Origin: Platycnemis pennipes | Lineage: Eukaryota; Arthropoda; Insecta; Odonata; Platycnemididae | DNA length: 64,000 bases | NCBI GenBank assembly: GCA_933228895.1 | Contig: OW121853.1 | Location: 77,918,645-77,982,644 of the forward strand | Direction of reading: 5' to 3' | In this document: piece by piece, positions 37,385 through 48,449 of the stretch | Layout of the letters: each line of letters starts with the position of its first letter | Position numbering within the stretch: position 1 is the stretch's first letter | The notes under the pieces: model-generated | What the model was told of the DNA's origin: nothing | Seen by the model: the letters and a program-made list of their open reading frames with translations, nothing else | Databases searched by the model: none | Translations under genes and position numbers: made by a program

Positions 37385-37645
37385 CTACTGGAGAGATCGC
37401 GGTAAACGTTCAACCAAACCTAAGTTGAGTGATTGTCTGGGTGCAAGATCTTTCTGGGCAACCGAAGACCGAACAAGGAAGAGAACTGTCCCTTCAACCC
37501 TGATGGAGGCCTTGAAGGAGGTCTGATGGCGATAACCGTCCACGGGAAATTGAACGGGAAGAATAGAAAAGTAGGGCCTCGTGTGAGATATATTGAGCAA
37601 GTTGAAGTTAAAGATGAAATATGAGTTATGTATACATGAAGAGTT
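37385..37645 (+). pseudogene. LINE family L1 C-terminal relic
   Basis: The readable core is ITVHGKLNGKNRKVGPRVRY followed by IEQVEVKDE at 37535-37620, matching the EGKVNGRNGKGRPRVRYLEQ zone of the 26.6 kb copy. The upstream part is too decayed to follow. Related gatgatga words occur at 37700-37712. The element is 5'-truncated and dead. Confidence 0.6.
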
Positions 37646-37649
37646 CAAC

Positions 37650-39750
37650 CAATAAAATATTGAAGTGTGAAGTTATGTCTTGCGAAACATACAGCTGATG
37701 ACAAGTGATGATGAACCTTGAATGAAAATTTGATCTTAGCATTTTGTGAGCTCTACCTTCACAAACCAGACTGAAAAATGTGTTGAATATTGCAAATGTA
37801 ACAAAAATGTTTCTTTTAGAACTGATCTAAATAATAAAAAGAAGTCTAAGATCAAAAAATTATCTCTCTTTTTTCCAGGAGCTGCTCTAAAAGATAAGGT
37901 TGCATCGTATATTGAGAAATATTTTAGAAACAAGTGCCACTCAACACCCGAAGAACCCGCCGAACCTGTGCTCAGCAATAACGCCAACACACACCTGAGA
38001 TCGAGGAAATAATTGTAGCAGCACATGATCGCCAGGACACGATAGCGATTTAATACGAGAGTGACAAAACACCCATGATCTATTGCACACTTCTGAATGG
38101 CACCAAAGATGAAGAGTATCAAATAAAAATCCAATTCGTTTCTGTTGAGATTCATCCCTTCTAAATGGGCATTTGCTCAACGGCCCACGTAACACGCTCA
38201 CGAATGGGACTAGCTGGATATTTCGTACCCGAAGATTGAAGATTGATTGATTTCAAGGAATAATTCCAGGAAAATTTTCCATACCTTATAGCTTCCACAA
38301 ACTTATAAAAATATCGGCAAAAATTAAAACAAATAAATGTAAACTGCTGTCAGGCAAGAACAGCAGGAACAAGACAAACAAGACACATAAGAAAAAGAAA
38401 CCTCTCCCCAGATCCCTATCCCTTCCATCCCTATCCTTATACATTTCCTCCCGGTCTGAAGCGCCTACTAGTGCGGAAACAGACTTGAAAACACCCATGA
38501 AAAAAAAAGAAACCTTTGTTGTTTTCCAATTTATGAGTACAATATTGCATGACCGGTTTTGATGATTTACGCCATTGCCTAGGTCTAAGAGAATGTACAA
38601 TTACATATATTAGACAGAAATATTAAGTGTTAAAAGACAGGTGGTATGGACGAGGAAGGTAGGTTTAGCGCACGAGAGGCATAAGGAAGTACCTGCAGCC
38701 GTTTAAAACACAAAAAAGGAGAATCACTTCCTGGTTCATTGGCTCGAAGGAGAGAAGAGCGAAATTTATTGGCTTTTGCGGATAGGACAGACGTAAACAA
38801 ACTGGAAAACCTATGCAGGGGAATTGACAAAAAAGTGTAGACAAATGCAGAGGCGAGAGAACGAATTGCTGCCATTTAAATGGCAATGTACCTTTCGAAG
38901 AACTAGGCACACTAGTATCACTCCGCCACGAGAGGTGTTCTAGCCGAGCAATGACTTAGGATAAATAACAGACTGCAAAGGAGGAAGCGAACTCGTGAAT
39001 ATTAAATTATGGCACGAGGAAAATTCTCGAGCAGAGTAGCCCTTCCTTGATGTGGCTATAGATACCATTGGCACGGTGAGTGAATCAGTTTATTTAATGG
39101 CATCGCTTAGTATTAATAACCTGCATGCTTCCTTATTATGCCCAGTTTTATACTCGGTCTCGTTCATTCCATTTCACATCGTTTGCTTTCCCTTATTATT
39201 AACCATAATATGTTCAGGTATTCTCAGTGTAAATAACGCGAAACAGCAGCACGCATCTATAAAATTAATGCCATTCATCCCAGTTTTGGATTCCGTCGCT
39301 CAATCCCCATGGGCAACCTATTTTTTCCAACCTTCGTCACTCAGTACGTTATTAAACGGAACGTTAGATAAACTTTTTTTTAACAGGCAAATATCTAATA
39401 TAGCAACTCAAAACATTTTACGCCACTACTTTACTCAAACTTTACTTTAAACAACTGTTAAAGCTTACCCACACTAAGAATAAAATGAACAATAAATCAA
39501 AATATAACAGCAGCCAAGTATTTTAGGCAGAAAATTATGATAACTTCGACACAAACACAACAGAGTTGGTTTTCGCTGGAAAATCCCAGGCTTTGCAAAA
39601 CTTTGTAAGGTTATTGAAATATAATTACAGTCTTTTAAAATTACTGAAAATAACACCCAAAGGTCAAGCAGTTCATCATGTGTTTTCAAGTACGTTACCA
39701 CATTAATCGCGCTTAAGACCGGGAAGAGAGCTAAAAGGATTTGAATTGAA
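37650..39750. other. Gene-less stretch
   Basis: An 88-codon plus frame (37746-38012) and a 132-codon plus frame (39052-39450) are the longest with reasonable complexity. Neither has a domain I recognise, and no splice or promoter context supports them. No repeat is recognised. Confidence 0.35.
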
Positions 39751-39755
39751 GGGTA

Positions 39756-39933
39756 GGGAGGAAGGCTGAAGAGAAACCCAGCGTCGGCATTAGCCTGTTC
39801 CTAACGAAAGGCGCAAAGGGGACCACGGCTTATCGTCCCACCAGAGCTGAACTCGAATACTCACCATAAAACATTAAGTACTGACCGATTTACCAATAAA
39901 AAATATTCCACTGACGGGATTTGATCTCAGGCC
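39756..39933 (-). mobile_element. SINE family S2, copy C
   Basis: gagaaacccagcgtcggcat, ggaccacggcttatcgtccc, gtactgaccgatttaccaat and ctgacgggatttgatctcag follow copy A in order. The tRNA-like head stops after the B-box zone, replaced by ccactatagtgg and the palindromes of the next entry, so the head is truncated. Confidence 0.7.
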
Positions 39934-39995
39934 ACTATAGTGGTAATATTTCACTATTTCATACAATAATCACTCTAGTGGTTATTGTATGAAAT
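39932..39995. repeat. Two adjacent palindromes
   Basis: 39932-39943 is a perfect 12-bp palindrome (ccactatagtgg). 39956-39995 is a 40-bp near-perfect palindrome (arms atttcatacaataa and its reverse complement, centre cactctagtgg). The word cactatagtg recurs at 40042-40051. All share cacTatAGTG-like cores, suggesting one small palindromic repeat copied locally. Confidence 0.75.
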
Positions 39996-40284
39996 ATATA
40001 TATTGATCGATATTATATAGATAACAAGGGTATCAAGATATCACTATAGTGTATATAGATATGTTATGCATTGCTCTTAGCATTCCATGGATTTATTTTT
40101 TTTGCATGCATGATTATCTATTAAATTGGTGTCGGATTTCAATTCATGCATGCATTCGTGGACGTGTCCTGCATGATTGGGATTTGGTAGTTTCTGCTTT
40201 CTTTTTTCCCTAATTACTTTTAAAGGTGTGGTGTTTGTTTTGTTTTATTCATTTTTGTTTGTTGAGTCATTGTTCCTGGTATGG

Positions 40285-40352
40285 ACGCACCCACTGCCAC
40301 ACACTCTCCAGGTGACTTGCAGGGTATGTCGTAGATAGATAGATATAGATAT
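40285..40352 (+). mobile_element. tagatg-tailed SINE-like repeat, 3' part
   Basis: cacccactgccacacactct, ccaggtgacttgcagggtat and a gtagatagatagatatagat tail match the family end. The tail has expanded into a short GATA-type microsatellite. Confidence 0.65.
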
Positions 40353-40559
40353 GTAAACGACACCCAGTCAATCTGTGAAAGGGGTGAGACCGTTCGATGC
40401 GTGAAAAACAAATTCGACGTTAACGGCAATTAACAATAGTTGACACGGAGAAGCCCAGAGGGCCGCATGAATCTCTCAGCTCTATAGAATGAAGTTGGAA
40501 GGGCACAGAAATATATATATACACACATATATAAACGTGGAAGTGAAATATTTCTCTCC

Positions 40560-41010
40560 TAATTGAAGGGAGGATGGAGAGGAAGAGGGAGATGATGAGG
40601 ATGATGCGAGAGAGACCCATCATCACCTCAGAAATTCGTGGAAACACGCACAAGCGTAAAGCAGACCGATCGGACTTTTCCCTTTTCACTCACCCGGAGA
40701 AGAGAGAGAGAGAGGAGAAAATAAAGAAAGCACTCCCACACACAACATTCCGCGTTAAGGGAGGGAAGGAACTTGCGCTGGAAGGAAATCGACGGGAACG
40801 AGTGGAGAGCGAAGGTGATGGAGTGAAGGGAGGGAGATGAAGGAGGAAGAGAGAGAGAGCGAGAGAACACAGATGTGAGGAGAAAGTTATGAGTAGAAAG
40901 ACAAGAAAAAGCAAAGAGACGAGGATAGGGACGAGAGCGTTTGAAGGCGGAGAGTGGGTATCGGGATGCCTTAGAGGGAAAGGAATGGGAGGAGAGAAAT
41001 AAAAAGGGAG
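40560..41010. repeat. Purine-rich tract
   Basis: The plus strand is mostly G and A (gagaggaagagggagatgat, gagagagagagagg). It contains several low-complexity frames on both strands with no domain. This composition can form triplex or S1-sensitive DNA; that is a general property, not shown here. Confidence 0.6.
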
Positions 41011-41014
41011 AGGT

Positions 41015-43975
41015 GCCCTTAATCACTCCTGATGGAATTGGATCCCTTCACGGGGGCGAAAGGTGAAAAAGCGACGACGGACTGGTGGAGGGCGAATGCC
41101 TGGACTGGGATATCCGATGTGAGAGGGATCCGATAAAATATATCTCATACTCTTCATATCACTTCCGTTTCTTTTTTTTTCATCTCAATCTCTCCCTCCA
41201 CGGCGGGCTCTCCATTCCTTACGCCACCCGACCCTTCTCCATATTTCACCAACACCCTTGCAAACCCTTAACCTGCCTCAATTTCGACACCATCTCACCT
41301 CAAAACTCCTTTCCCCAAAAATGTAGGGAAAAAAGTTTGGCACAAAAATAATTCCCAACGATTCTCCATACTGTATCCACCCAGCGCCCTACCCTATTTT
41401 CGTCCCTTTTTATGATTTATGTCGCTCCAAAAAGTGCTGTGTTATCTAGTTGTGTAGCTTACTTGGTTAAGTACTAATAGGTGAACAAAAGATTTGCAAT
41501 TCCGCTGTTAAAAAAAAGAATTTATTGTCGACTAGTTTCGCAACACTTGAAGCATCCTCAGGTTTAGCTTTATTTATTTATTACTTTCTTTAAGACTTTT
41601 TTCACGTACTAGCAATGGACTTCCACAATGCATCGGCCGCTTCCATCAAATAAATTTGGTTAAGTACTTTATTTCAAGCAGCTATTTGAGGATGAGCACC
41701 ACAAAAATTCTCAGTGCAATGGAACCAATATTTGGAGAAGAATTCTCCACGCACGGAATCACGAAATATCAACTTGTTTTGTACACAGGTATTATTATAT
41801 GTCCAGCGATGGTTCGCGCATATTTATCACCACTAAGAACAGTAGCAGCACATTTTTAAATACACGCTGCGATGACAGCTGAGGTATTATTCTGCGTCTA
41901 GCTATTCAGTTACGGATTACCATGTAACGCATATATTTCGTAAATTATCCAACAAACTTTCGTACTTTTTCCCAGATAATAACTGATACACATTTTTTGG
42001 AATGTTCTGTTTTACAAAAATTTCAAACTATCCGTTCAAAAACTATCGTCACGAAGTAACTGAGTAACGCTCCCCGATTTACTCTGTTTATAACGTGGAT
42101 TTCGGGTTAAAAGTCTGCAGTGGCTTTTAAGGATGTCTTGGTAGTTGGGTGAGGGTAGGATTCCTGGTTGACAATTCCTGGAGAATTCCTGTAATGTAAT
42201 GGTACAGTAAAAAAAAACCTTTTGATATCACAATTCTAACTACGCTATCTACACAAATTACCTCATCCCTCCTCCAAATTTAATCTATTACTGTACGCAG
42301 GAAGAAAATTATTTTAATATATCCGTGCGGCAGTCAAGTATTAGTTTCGTGATCAAATCACGATTAATCCTCGGTTACCAACGATATATTTCTAACGTAT
42401 TTAAATTCGTTTCGTATTCAAATTCAATCAAAAGATTCGGTCTAACTTCCTTCGACAGCAAACTAGTAACTCAATCATCACAGCAACTTTTTACAGATAT
42501 CGCCGATCCTCTCTGTACACAATCTAATTCCACAACAAAACCTTCCTTGTACTGATCCTATGTATGTACTAGCATACTGGCGGGTAACTTATACTAAGGT
42601 ATTGACAAGGTTAATTAAATACCCTTTTCAACGTACTTCTTAACACTTCCATTGCATATGCATTTTATAGATATTTTCTCCTTGTATACTTTGCGACTAT
42701 AATGACGCAGCTGACAGAGAAACGAAGTGCGAGTGCGAAGTAAGAGTGCGAATTCCTCGTGTGTTTTTTTTAAAGAACCGCGTGCGAATGGGAGCTGGGA
42801 AGATGGTCTGGACGATATGCATACGCCGGCGACGAGACCGTGGCATTGATAGCCACAGGGGGAGTTAGGGGTAGGGGAGGATGTGTGGGAAGTAATGAAA
42901 TTATGTTTGAATGAGAAAAGCTGTAGCCTCAGGGAAAAAGGACATCGAACTGATGACGTGGGTGGGTGGGTGGTGGAGGAAAGGGACAAGGACCCCCTCT
43001 ATGTTGCCATGCCAACGGCGCGACACGCGTCAATGCCATTTCTAAATGTGAACGTTATGTCTCTCGTGGGGTTTATCGTTTTAACGATTCGCTCCTCAAA
43101 AAAATATTAAAACGAAAGGCGCATCGATTCTTTTAAAAAAATATTACCGATTGTTTCGGCAGAGATCAATTTTCCCAGCGAAACGTTCGGAGACTGAGCC
43201 GGAAAAAAACGTGCAAAAGAATCACCGAAAATTCATTCCTCTGAAAAAGTGATATGGAGACGGGAGACTGAACAGAAAGGAGAGGCATTCTTTTTAACCA
43301 AAAGCTCAGTGGTGAATGAGATGGTGTGCAGTTCCAAATACTGGTCTTAGAGGATTGAAGATTAGTGTCTATCGTAGGCTTTTGTGACGAGGGCTTACTC
43401 AAGAATAGAGGGATAGAGCTGAATGGAAGGAAACACCAACAAAGAAATGTGAATATTGTGGGGAGGGAAAGGAAGACTGATGAATTTTGAAGCCCACTTT
43501 GGTAAAAGGGCATTCAAAAAAATTAATAATTTTTCACGAGCGCTAAATCTAACTCTTGTAAAGCTATTTTTCGCACATTTGAATGTGAATTCTCATTATT
43601 TTGTAGCCGATTTTTGTTGCAAGAGGGGAAAAGAACAAATGTTCCACTTTCAAAATTGATTTAACGATAAAAACGGAAGAGTAATTATGACGAAATATAA
43701 CCATATTTTCAACATTTCAATGCCAATGCACCTGAAGAATGGCCGTGAACGCGAAAAGTAAAAGACGCTGTTACTTTGACACCTTGATTAAGATAAATTA
43801 TTTATACCAAGTGGAAAAGTGTAAGGTATCTTTTGATTGAACCCATGATTCCTTTCCAAAAGGAGAAGAAACTACACTTAGTGTTTGGTAGGTTAAATGG
43901 AAAAGCTACCGAAAGCTTGGGCAGTTTACGCAAGTTATGATAAGCGGGTAAATTAACACAGTCGATATTTGACCC
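41015..43975. other. Gene-less stretch
   Basis: No gene is recognised. 41160-41320 is pyrimidine-rich. 41515-41563 carries gtcgactagtttcgcaacac and gcatcctcagg, wording that resembles the ctagtttcg...catcttcagg ends of some arthropod elements (compare 58537-58690), but no partner end is visible. The remainder is AT-rich. Confidence 0.35.
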
Positions 43976-43980
43976 AAAAA

Positions 43981-44200
43981 AGGATGAAGAATAGAGCAAA
44001 ACCCAGCATTGGAGTCATCTTTGTCCCAATGGAATGCCCCAAAAAGGAAATAACATAACGTCCCATCCGACAGACAGAGTACTGATCCCAAGGTTTTCTC
44101 CACAATGCCCCAATTTATGCCAATGTTAAAACTCTACGACTGCCAAAACTAGAACTCTCGCCTTCAGACGGGAGCCGCAATATCAACCTGATCCCCTGAA
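43981..44200 (-). mobile_element. SINE family S2, copy D
   Basis: agcaaaacccagcattggag, aacgtcccatccgacagaca, gagtactgatcccaagg, ttatgccaatgttaaaactc and cgggagccgcaatatcaacc follow copy A. The head end reads aacctgatccc against aacccgatctcc in copy A, so it is nearly full length though diverged. Confidence 0.7.
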
Positions 44201-44204
44201 AGAG

Positions 44205-46390
44205 TTAACTGAATGCAATAACTTAAGCAAATTCTCAACCTCGAAACTCGATCTCTCCGCACAAACATTCCGAAGCTCCTCCATCGACATCGTCACTTCC
44301 GCCGAAATTATATTCTGCCATGGAGTCCCACACTGTGGTATTTCCGCGGAATGAACACCAGCATATGACTTGGGAGGCTCGGGTGGCACCCAGGAACGCT
44401 TAGAGAGAAATGCGATCTCCCCACCGCTACGACCTGAAGTAGAAGATGATGTTAGAGCTTAAACTCTCGGGAATTTTATTACTTCACATCATCATTTATA
44501 GAGGCCGTTCCATTTCTCTGTAACCATCCTCCTCTTTATTTGCTGCTGGTCTCTTCACCTCTTCATATTTCTGACATGTTGTGAACTCCAGTTCCGCGGG
44601 CGGCTTTTAACCTCTCTCGCCCAGAACCTTTACATTAAACATGCTTTCCGTTGAGTTATGCCCTAGAAGGTGACCGAGAAGTTTTTTTCTTTTTTATTCT
44701 CATATGTTTTCTATTAGTGCCCTTCATTACAACACTTAAATTTCCTCTAAATGACGTCAAGTTAGTCTGCGAAGTGAGCCCAGCTTTCACACCACATATA
44801 ATATAAAACCAGGAGCAAATGAAACACACAGGACGATTCGATCCCATTTGCCCGGAACGAGACGCAGAAAGAGCTTAAGGGATGCGTTTAGTAGGAAAGG
44901 AGAGGGAGCGGAGTGAGGCGAAAGGAAAATCAGATTCAAAAACGTGTTGGGGGAAAAATCGACTCAGAATTCCTGGGCGGCTCCGAGCTAGGCTGTTGAG
45001 TGAATGCAGCGTGAAGACAAGCCTTCCTTTCTCTGCGATGCTGGAAAAGCCGTCGAAACAAGAGTGGAGAGAAAAAGGTAAAAAAAACATGAAGTATGTA
45101 CGAATGTGGGGTGAAAAAGAGGAATAAAAAATAAATATCCGGACATTTTTCCCCCGGTGTGCAAGAGTAGAAGGGAGTGGATCCGTTTTTGTGGAGAAGA
45201 GCGTCATCTTACCTTCCAAAAGGTGACAAATAATGAAAGACCAAGGAAGCCGAGGTAGTGGTACTCACCTGAAATAGAAAAGCAGGGATTAGAATATTTT
45301 CCTTATTACAGAGTAACGATAAGCCTAAAATGAATCAAATAGTTCGGAATGAAATTACATGTAGATAGAGCATTCACGGACTAGTACTTTTGCATGCCTG
45401 CATGATATTAAGGAGGTTCCGCCGTGACTCCACGATTCAATATCCCGTAAAAGAGCTATTTTATTTAAAGAATTAATACCGATTCAGAATAACACCTATA
45501 TGGAAAATCATCTATAGGGTGATAACGCATGCACTATAATTGTATGACTGTGCTATTTTATAGCGCGTTGTAGTTGCATTCTATTTTTTACGAGCTCTTT
45601 TAACTCATTTTGACTTTGGAACATGACTGACGTGTTGTTGTCACGTTTAATTTACAAAGTGAAAATACATGCTCAATCCCACTAATAAGTATTATAAAAT
45701 AGGTTAAATATTTTTTACTCAGTTTTAAATTTCTCCCTTTCAAATACAACTCTTTGTTTTGAATTTTTATAATATTGATATTTTTGAAACCTGTTTGGCA
45801 ACAATGCCGCTGCTACCATTTGGAAGCATTGGTATTAATTACACCATATCAATAACCAATGAAATATTTATATTACATGCAAAAATATAATAAGGACCTT
45901 GGTAAGGTATATTCCTTAATTAAGTTAGTAATTAGGCTTGTAAACACGTTCCATCACAAGTACCGTTGCCAATGATAACAGCATACTGTAGCGCCACTTT
46001 CATGTAACTAAGGATTTTCTGCTTCTTTTTCGAGCAAACATTTATTAATATCAATTAAACAAGTTTAGTAAGGCGAGCACTTTTTTACGATGCTAAATTC
46101 TACATAAAATTGCGCATCTTATATTAGTTTTTCGTCAAAACCACATTTCTCTTTACATTACTAATCTGCAAATTTTACTGCAAGAGCCATGCTCTGCCGA
46201 ATAGCCACGTATAAAATACCTGATTTTCAACTTCTTTTTTCTTCAAATATATTATGGAAAGGCCAAATTATTTTATTGCCAATCGATAGAAGGGCCAAAA
46301 AATGATGTGTCCTGAAATTTTCACAAAAATTACATCTACTTCATAATTCGATGGAGCCACCTTAAGTTGTAAGTTTGATTCACTTTTGGT
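44205..46390. other. Gene-less stretch with a SINE fragment
   Basis: 44880-45130 is purine-rich. 45358-45412 (gtagatagagcattcacgga, then ctagtacttttgcatgcctg) is the start of the tagatg-tailed repeat family. 45420-46390 is very AT-rich with nothing recognised. No gene is supported. Confidence 0.4.
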
Positions 46391-46394
46391 GAGA

Positions 46395-46460
46395 ATTCAC
46401 TCCCTGTCACTCACTTTTGCGGAGACTTGCAGGATATTCATACGTAGATAAATGTTGATG
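46395..46460 (+). mobile_element. tagatg-tailed SINE-like repeat, 3' part
   Basis: ttcactccctgtcactcact, tttgcggagacttgcaggat and acgtagataaatgttgatg match the family end with many changes, so this is an old copy. Confidence 0.5.
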
Positions 46461-46464
46461 AAAT

Positions 46465-47355
46465 AAAGATAACAAGCTTAACATTAAGCCCAAAGAATTA
46501 TATTCCAGGTTCCATCCTAGTAGCATCTATTTCTCAGTGAAGCAGCTGCGAGAATGCCTCTGACCAAGGTAGGATGACCTATTAAGTGCTATGTCACATT
46601 AAAATCACTATTGATTCAGTCAATGTAAAACGACCTCAACTTATATATTACAATATTTAAGACTGACTTGAATACTATGCGTTTCCAATGACTAAATAAT
46701 GAGCATGGCGATCTGAAGATGGACGTCAGAAAGATAGGGGTTAAAATAACCCAACTTTAAGGCTGTTGAACTACCACGCCGGTCACTCGCAAGGTAAAAT
46801 GTAGATTTTAGATCCTCGATCTTGACGAAAGAGAGCAAATTAAGATTGAAAATTATTCCATGGGGAAGAGAATACCAGAATAAAGAAAGTATGACGGACG
46901 GTAGAAAAGCAGACATCGAAGTGCTGAACACGATAAGGGAGGAATGAATGATGTGAATGGAAACTTAGAAGAGGCAGTGAATGCATGCACTTGGAGGAGG
47001 TTATTAGTGGCAATGGGATAATGAATAACGTCATTAAAGTAGCGAGCCTGGAAAGGCAATGAAGAGAGATAAACGAAGTTTCATTTCAGAACGAAAGCGA
47101 AGACGAAGGACATATTCTAATTCCACGAAATTAATACTGTAGTAATGAGAAAATTAAGAGAAAAATATGAAAGAATATTGTTATTTAGGAAGCTGAGCAA
47201 CCAGCGATGAACGAAGCAAATAGGGATTCGGAAGTCAAACAGCCCACCGATGGTGGCTTTCTATCAAAAGAAGAGTCTACTTACGGCTGGAAATTCAACC
47301 GTGGAAGTAAGGTAACAATTCATTAGAACATACATCTGAAGCACACTTCTATATA
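46465..47355. other. Gene-less stretch
   Basis: No gene or repeat is recognised. The short minus frames at 46690-47060 show no domain. Confidence 0.4.
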
Positions 47356-47359
47356 GCAG

Positions 47360-47725
47360 TGGGCCATGAAAGATGATAGCTGCAGACAAGTTAAGACTGG
47401 AGGCACTCGGAAAATGGTTGTGCAGATGAATGGACCGACAGAGTGAGAAACGAAGAAAATCTAAGAAGAAAAATGAAAAGTCATCTGAAAACCTTAAAAA
47501 TAACAGACCATACGAGGTATGATGGTCTGACGAAGACAATAGTCGATGGACAAGTGAATGGGAAGAATGTCAAAGGGAAATCTCGTATGAGATGTACAAA
47601 AGCAGATAGTGAAGGATGTGAAAGAGAAGAAAAACGAAAATTAGAAGAGATTAGCCAATAAGCGAATCGAGTGGAGAGCTGCGTCAAACCAATCGTAGGA
47701 TTGATGACTGATGATGATGAAGAGC
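47360..47725 (+). pseudogene. LINE family L1 C-terminal relic with tail
   Basis: In order, allowing shifts: LEALGKWLCR (the decayed AFETWCWRRM zone, followed by a stop), MDRVRNEENLRRKMKSHLKT, TKTIVDGQVNGKNVKGKSRM, a broken KDV zone and NRVESCVKPIVGLM, ending in gatgactgatgatgatga. The 3' end defines the family tail: the nearly identical phrase aatcgagtgg-agagct-cg at 13.3 kb ends the same way. There is no reverse-transcriptase core. It lies 50 bp upstream of the MITE at 47776. Confidence 0.75.
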
Positions 47726-47775
47726 GAGGCGGTTCGATGAAAACCAGCCCTAAACAGGAGGAAACCAATATTACT

Positions 47776-48314
47776 AATGGGGGCGTTTACTCGGAACCGA
47801 AATCGCAATTTTGTACACGAAATCGTTAGATGGAAACGAAAAACGAATTTAAGTGAAAAAATTAATCTTCTAACCACAACCATTCACTCATAAATCAAAA
47901 ATGAAAATAAGCAAAAGGTGACGCCCACCGAAAATGCTGCTGTGATAACATTGACGTCATTTTCCTCCCGTCCTTGACAGCTTTCAGGGGAGGGGGAAGG
48001 GAGAGGAGGGGGGTTCTCGGAAGGTCTGCTCGCACGGATGCCGTCGAAATCGCTCCCATTGGCCGAGTCAGCTGTGTCCCCCCCTTTGCGATAAGGCGAA
48101 GTAGCTTCGCGGGCTCAGTTGTGATTGGACGAAGTAGATATACGTCAGAGGTTGCACCACACCCACTTTTCCGAAAGGGTTAAAAACATCAGTTTTTCGC
48201 CGCTTATAACTCGGGAAATAATTGTCGGATCAGAAAACGGAAAAATACGGCTCTTTTTATTTTACAAACTCTATCAGATTCGGCAATAAAAAAAATATGG
48301 TAAACGACCCCATT
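47776..48314. mobile_element. MITE copy 2 (fuller)
   Basis: The terminal inverted repeats are aatgggggcgtttac at the left end and the reverse complement of aatggggtcgtttac at the right end (one mismatch in 15). The 539-bp interior has no long reading frame. It matches 16169-16550 closely and keeps the roughly 150 bp missing there (the gacgcccaccgaaaatgctg to ccattggccga segment). I could not find a convincing target-site duplication, so the superfamily is left open. Confidence 0.85.
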
Positions 48315-48359
48315 CTCTCTCCCTCAAAGAGGAAAGGTGAAGGAACGAAAGGGGATGGA

Positions 48360-48360
<1 letters not shown>

Positions 48361-48390
<30 letters not shown>

Positions 48391-48448
48391 TACAGATAGA
48401 TATACAGATAGATATACAGATAGATATACAGATAGATATACAGATAGA
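48361..48448. repeat. Compound microsatellite (GATA)n-(GATATACA)n
   Basis: About eight GATA units pass directly into five repeats of an 8-mer, gatatacagata read in steps of eight (tagatatacagatagatata and onward). The 8-mer is a GATA pair with one altered half, so the second array probably arose from the first by mutation and slippage. Confidence 0.95.
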
Positions 48449-48449
48449 A

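Noticed and set aside
41515..41563. Terminal repeat of a retroelement
   Set aside because: Only a short resemblance to the 58.6 kb arms; no partner end or coding part nearby.
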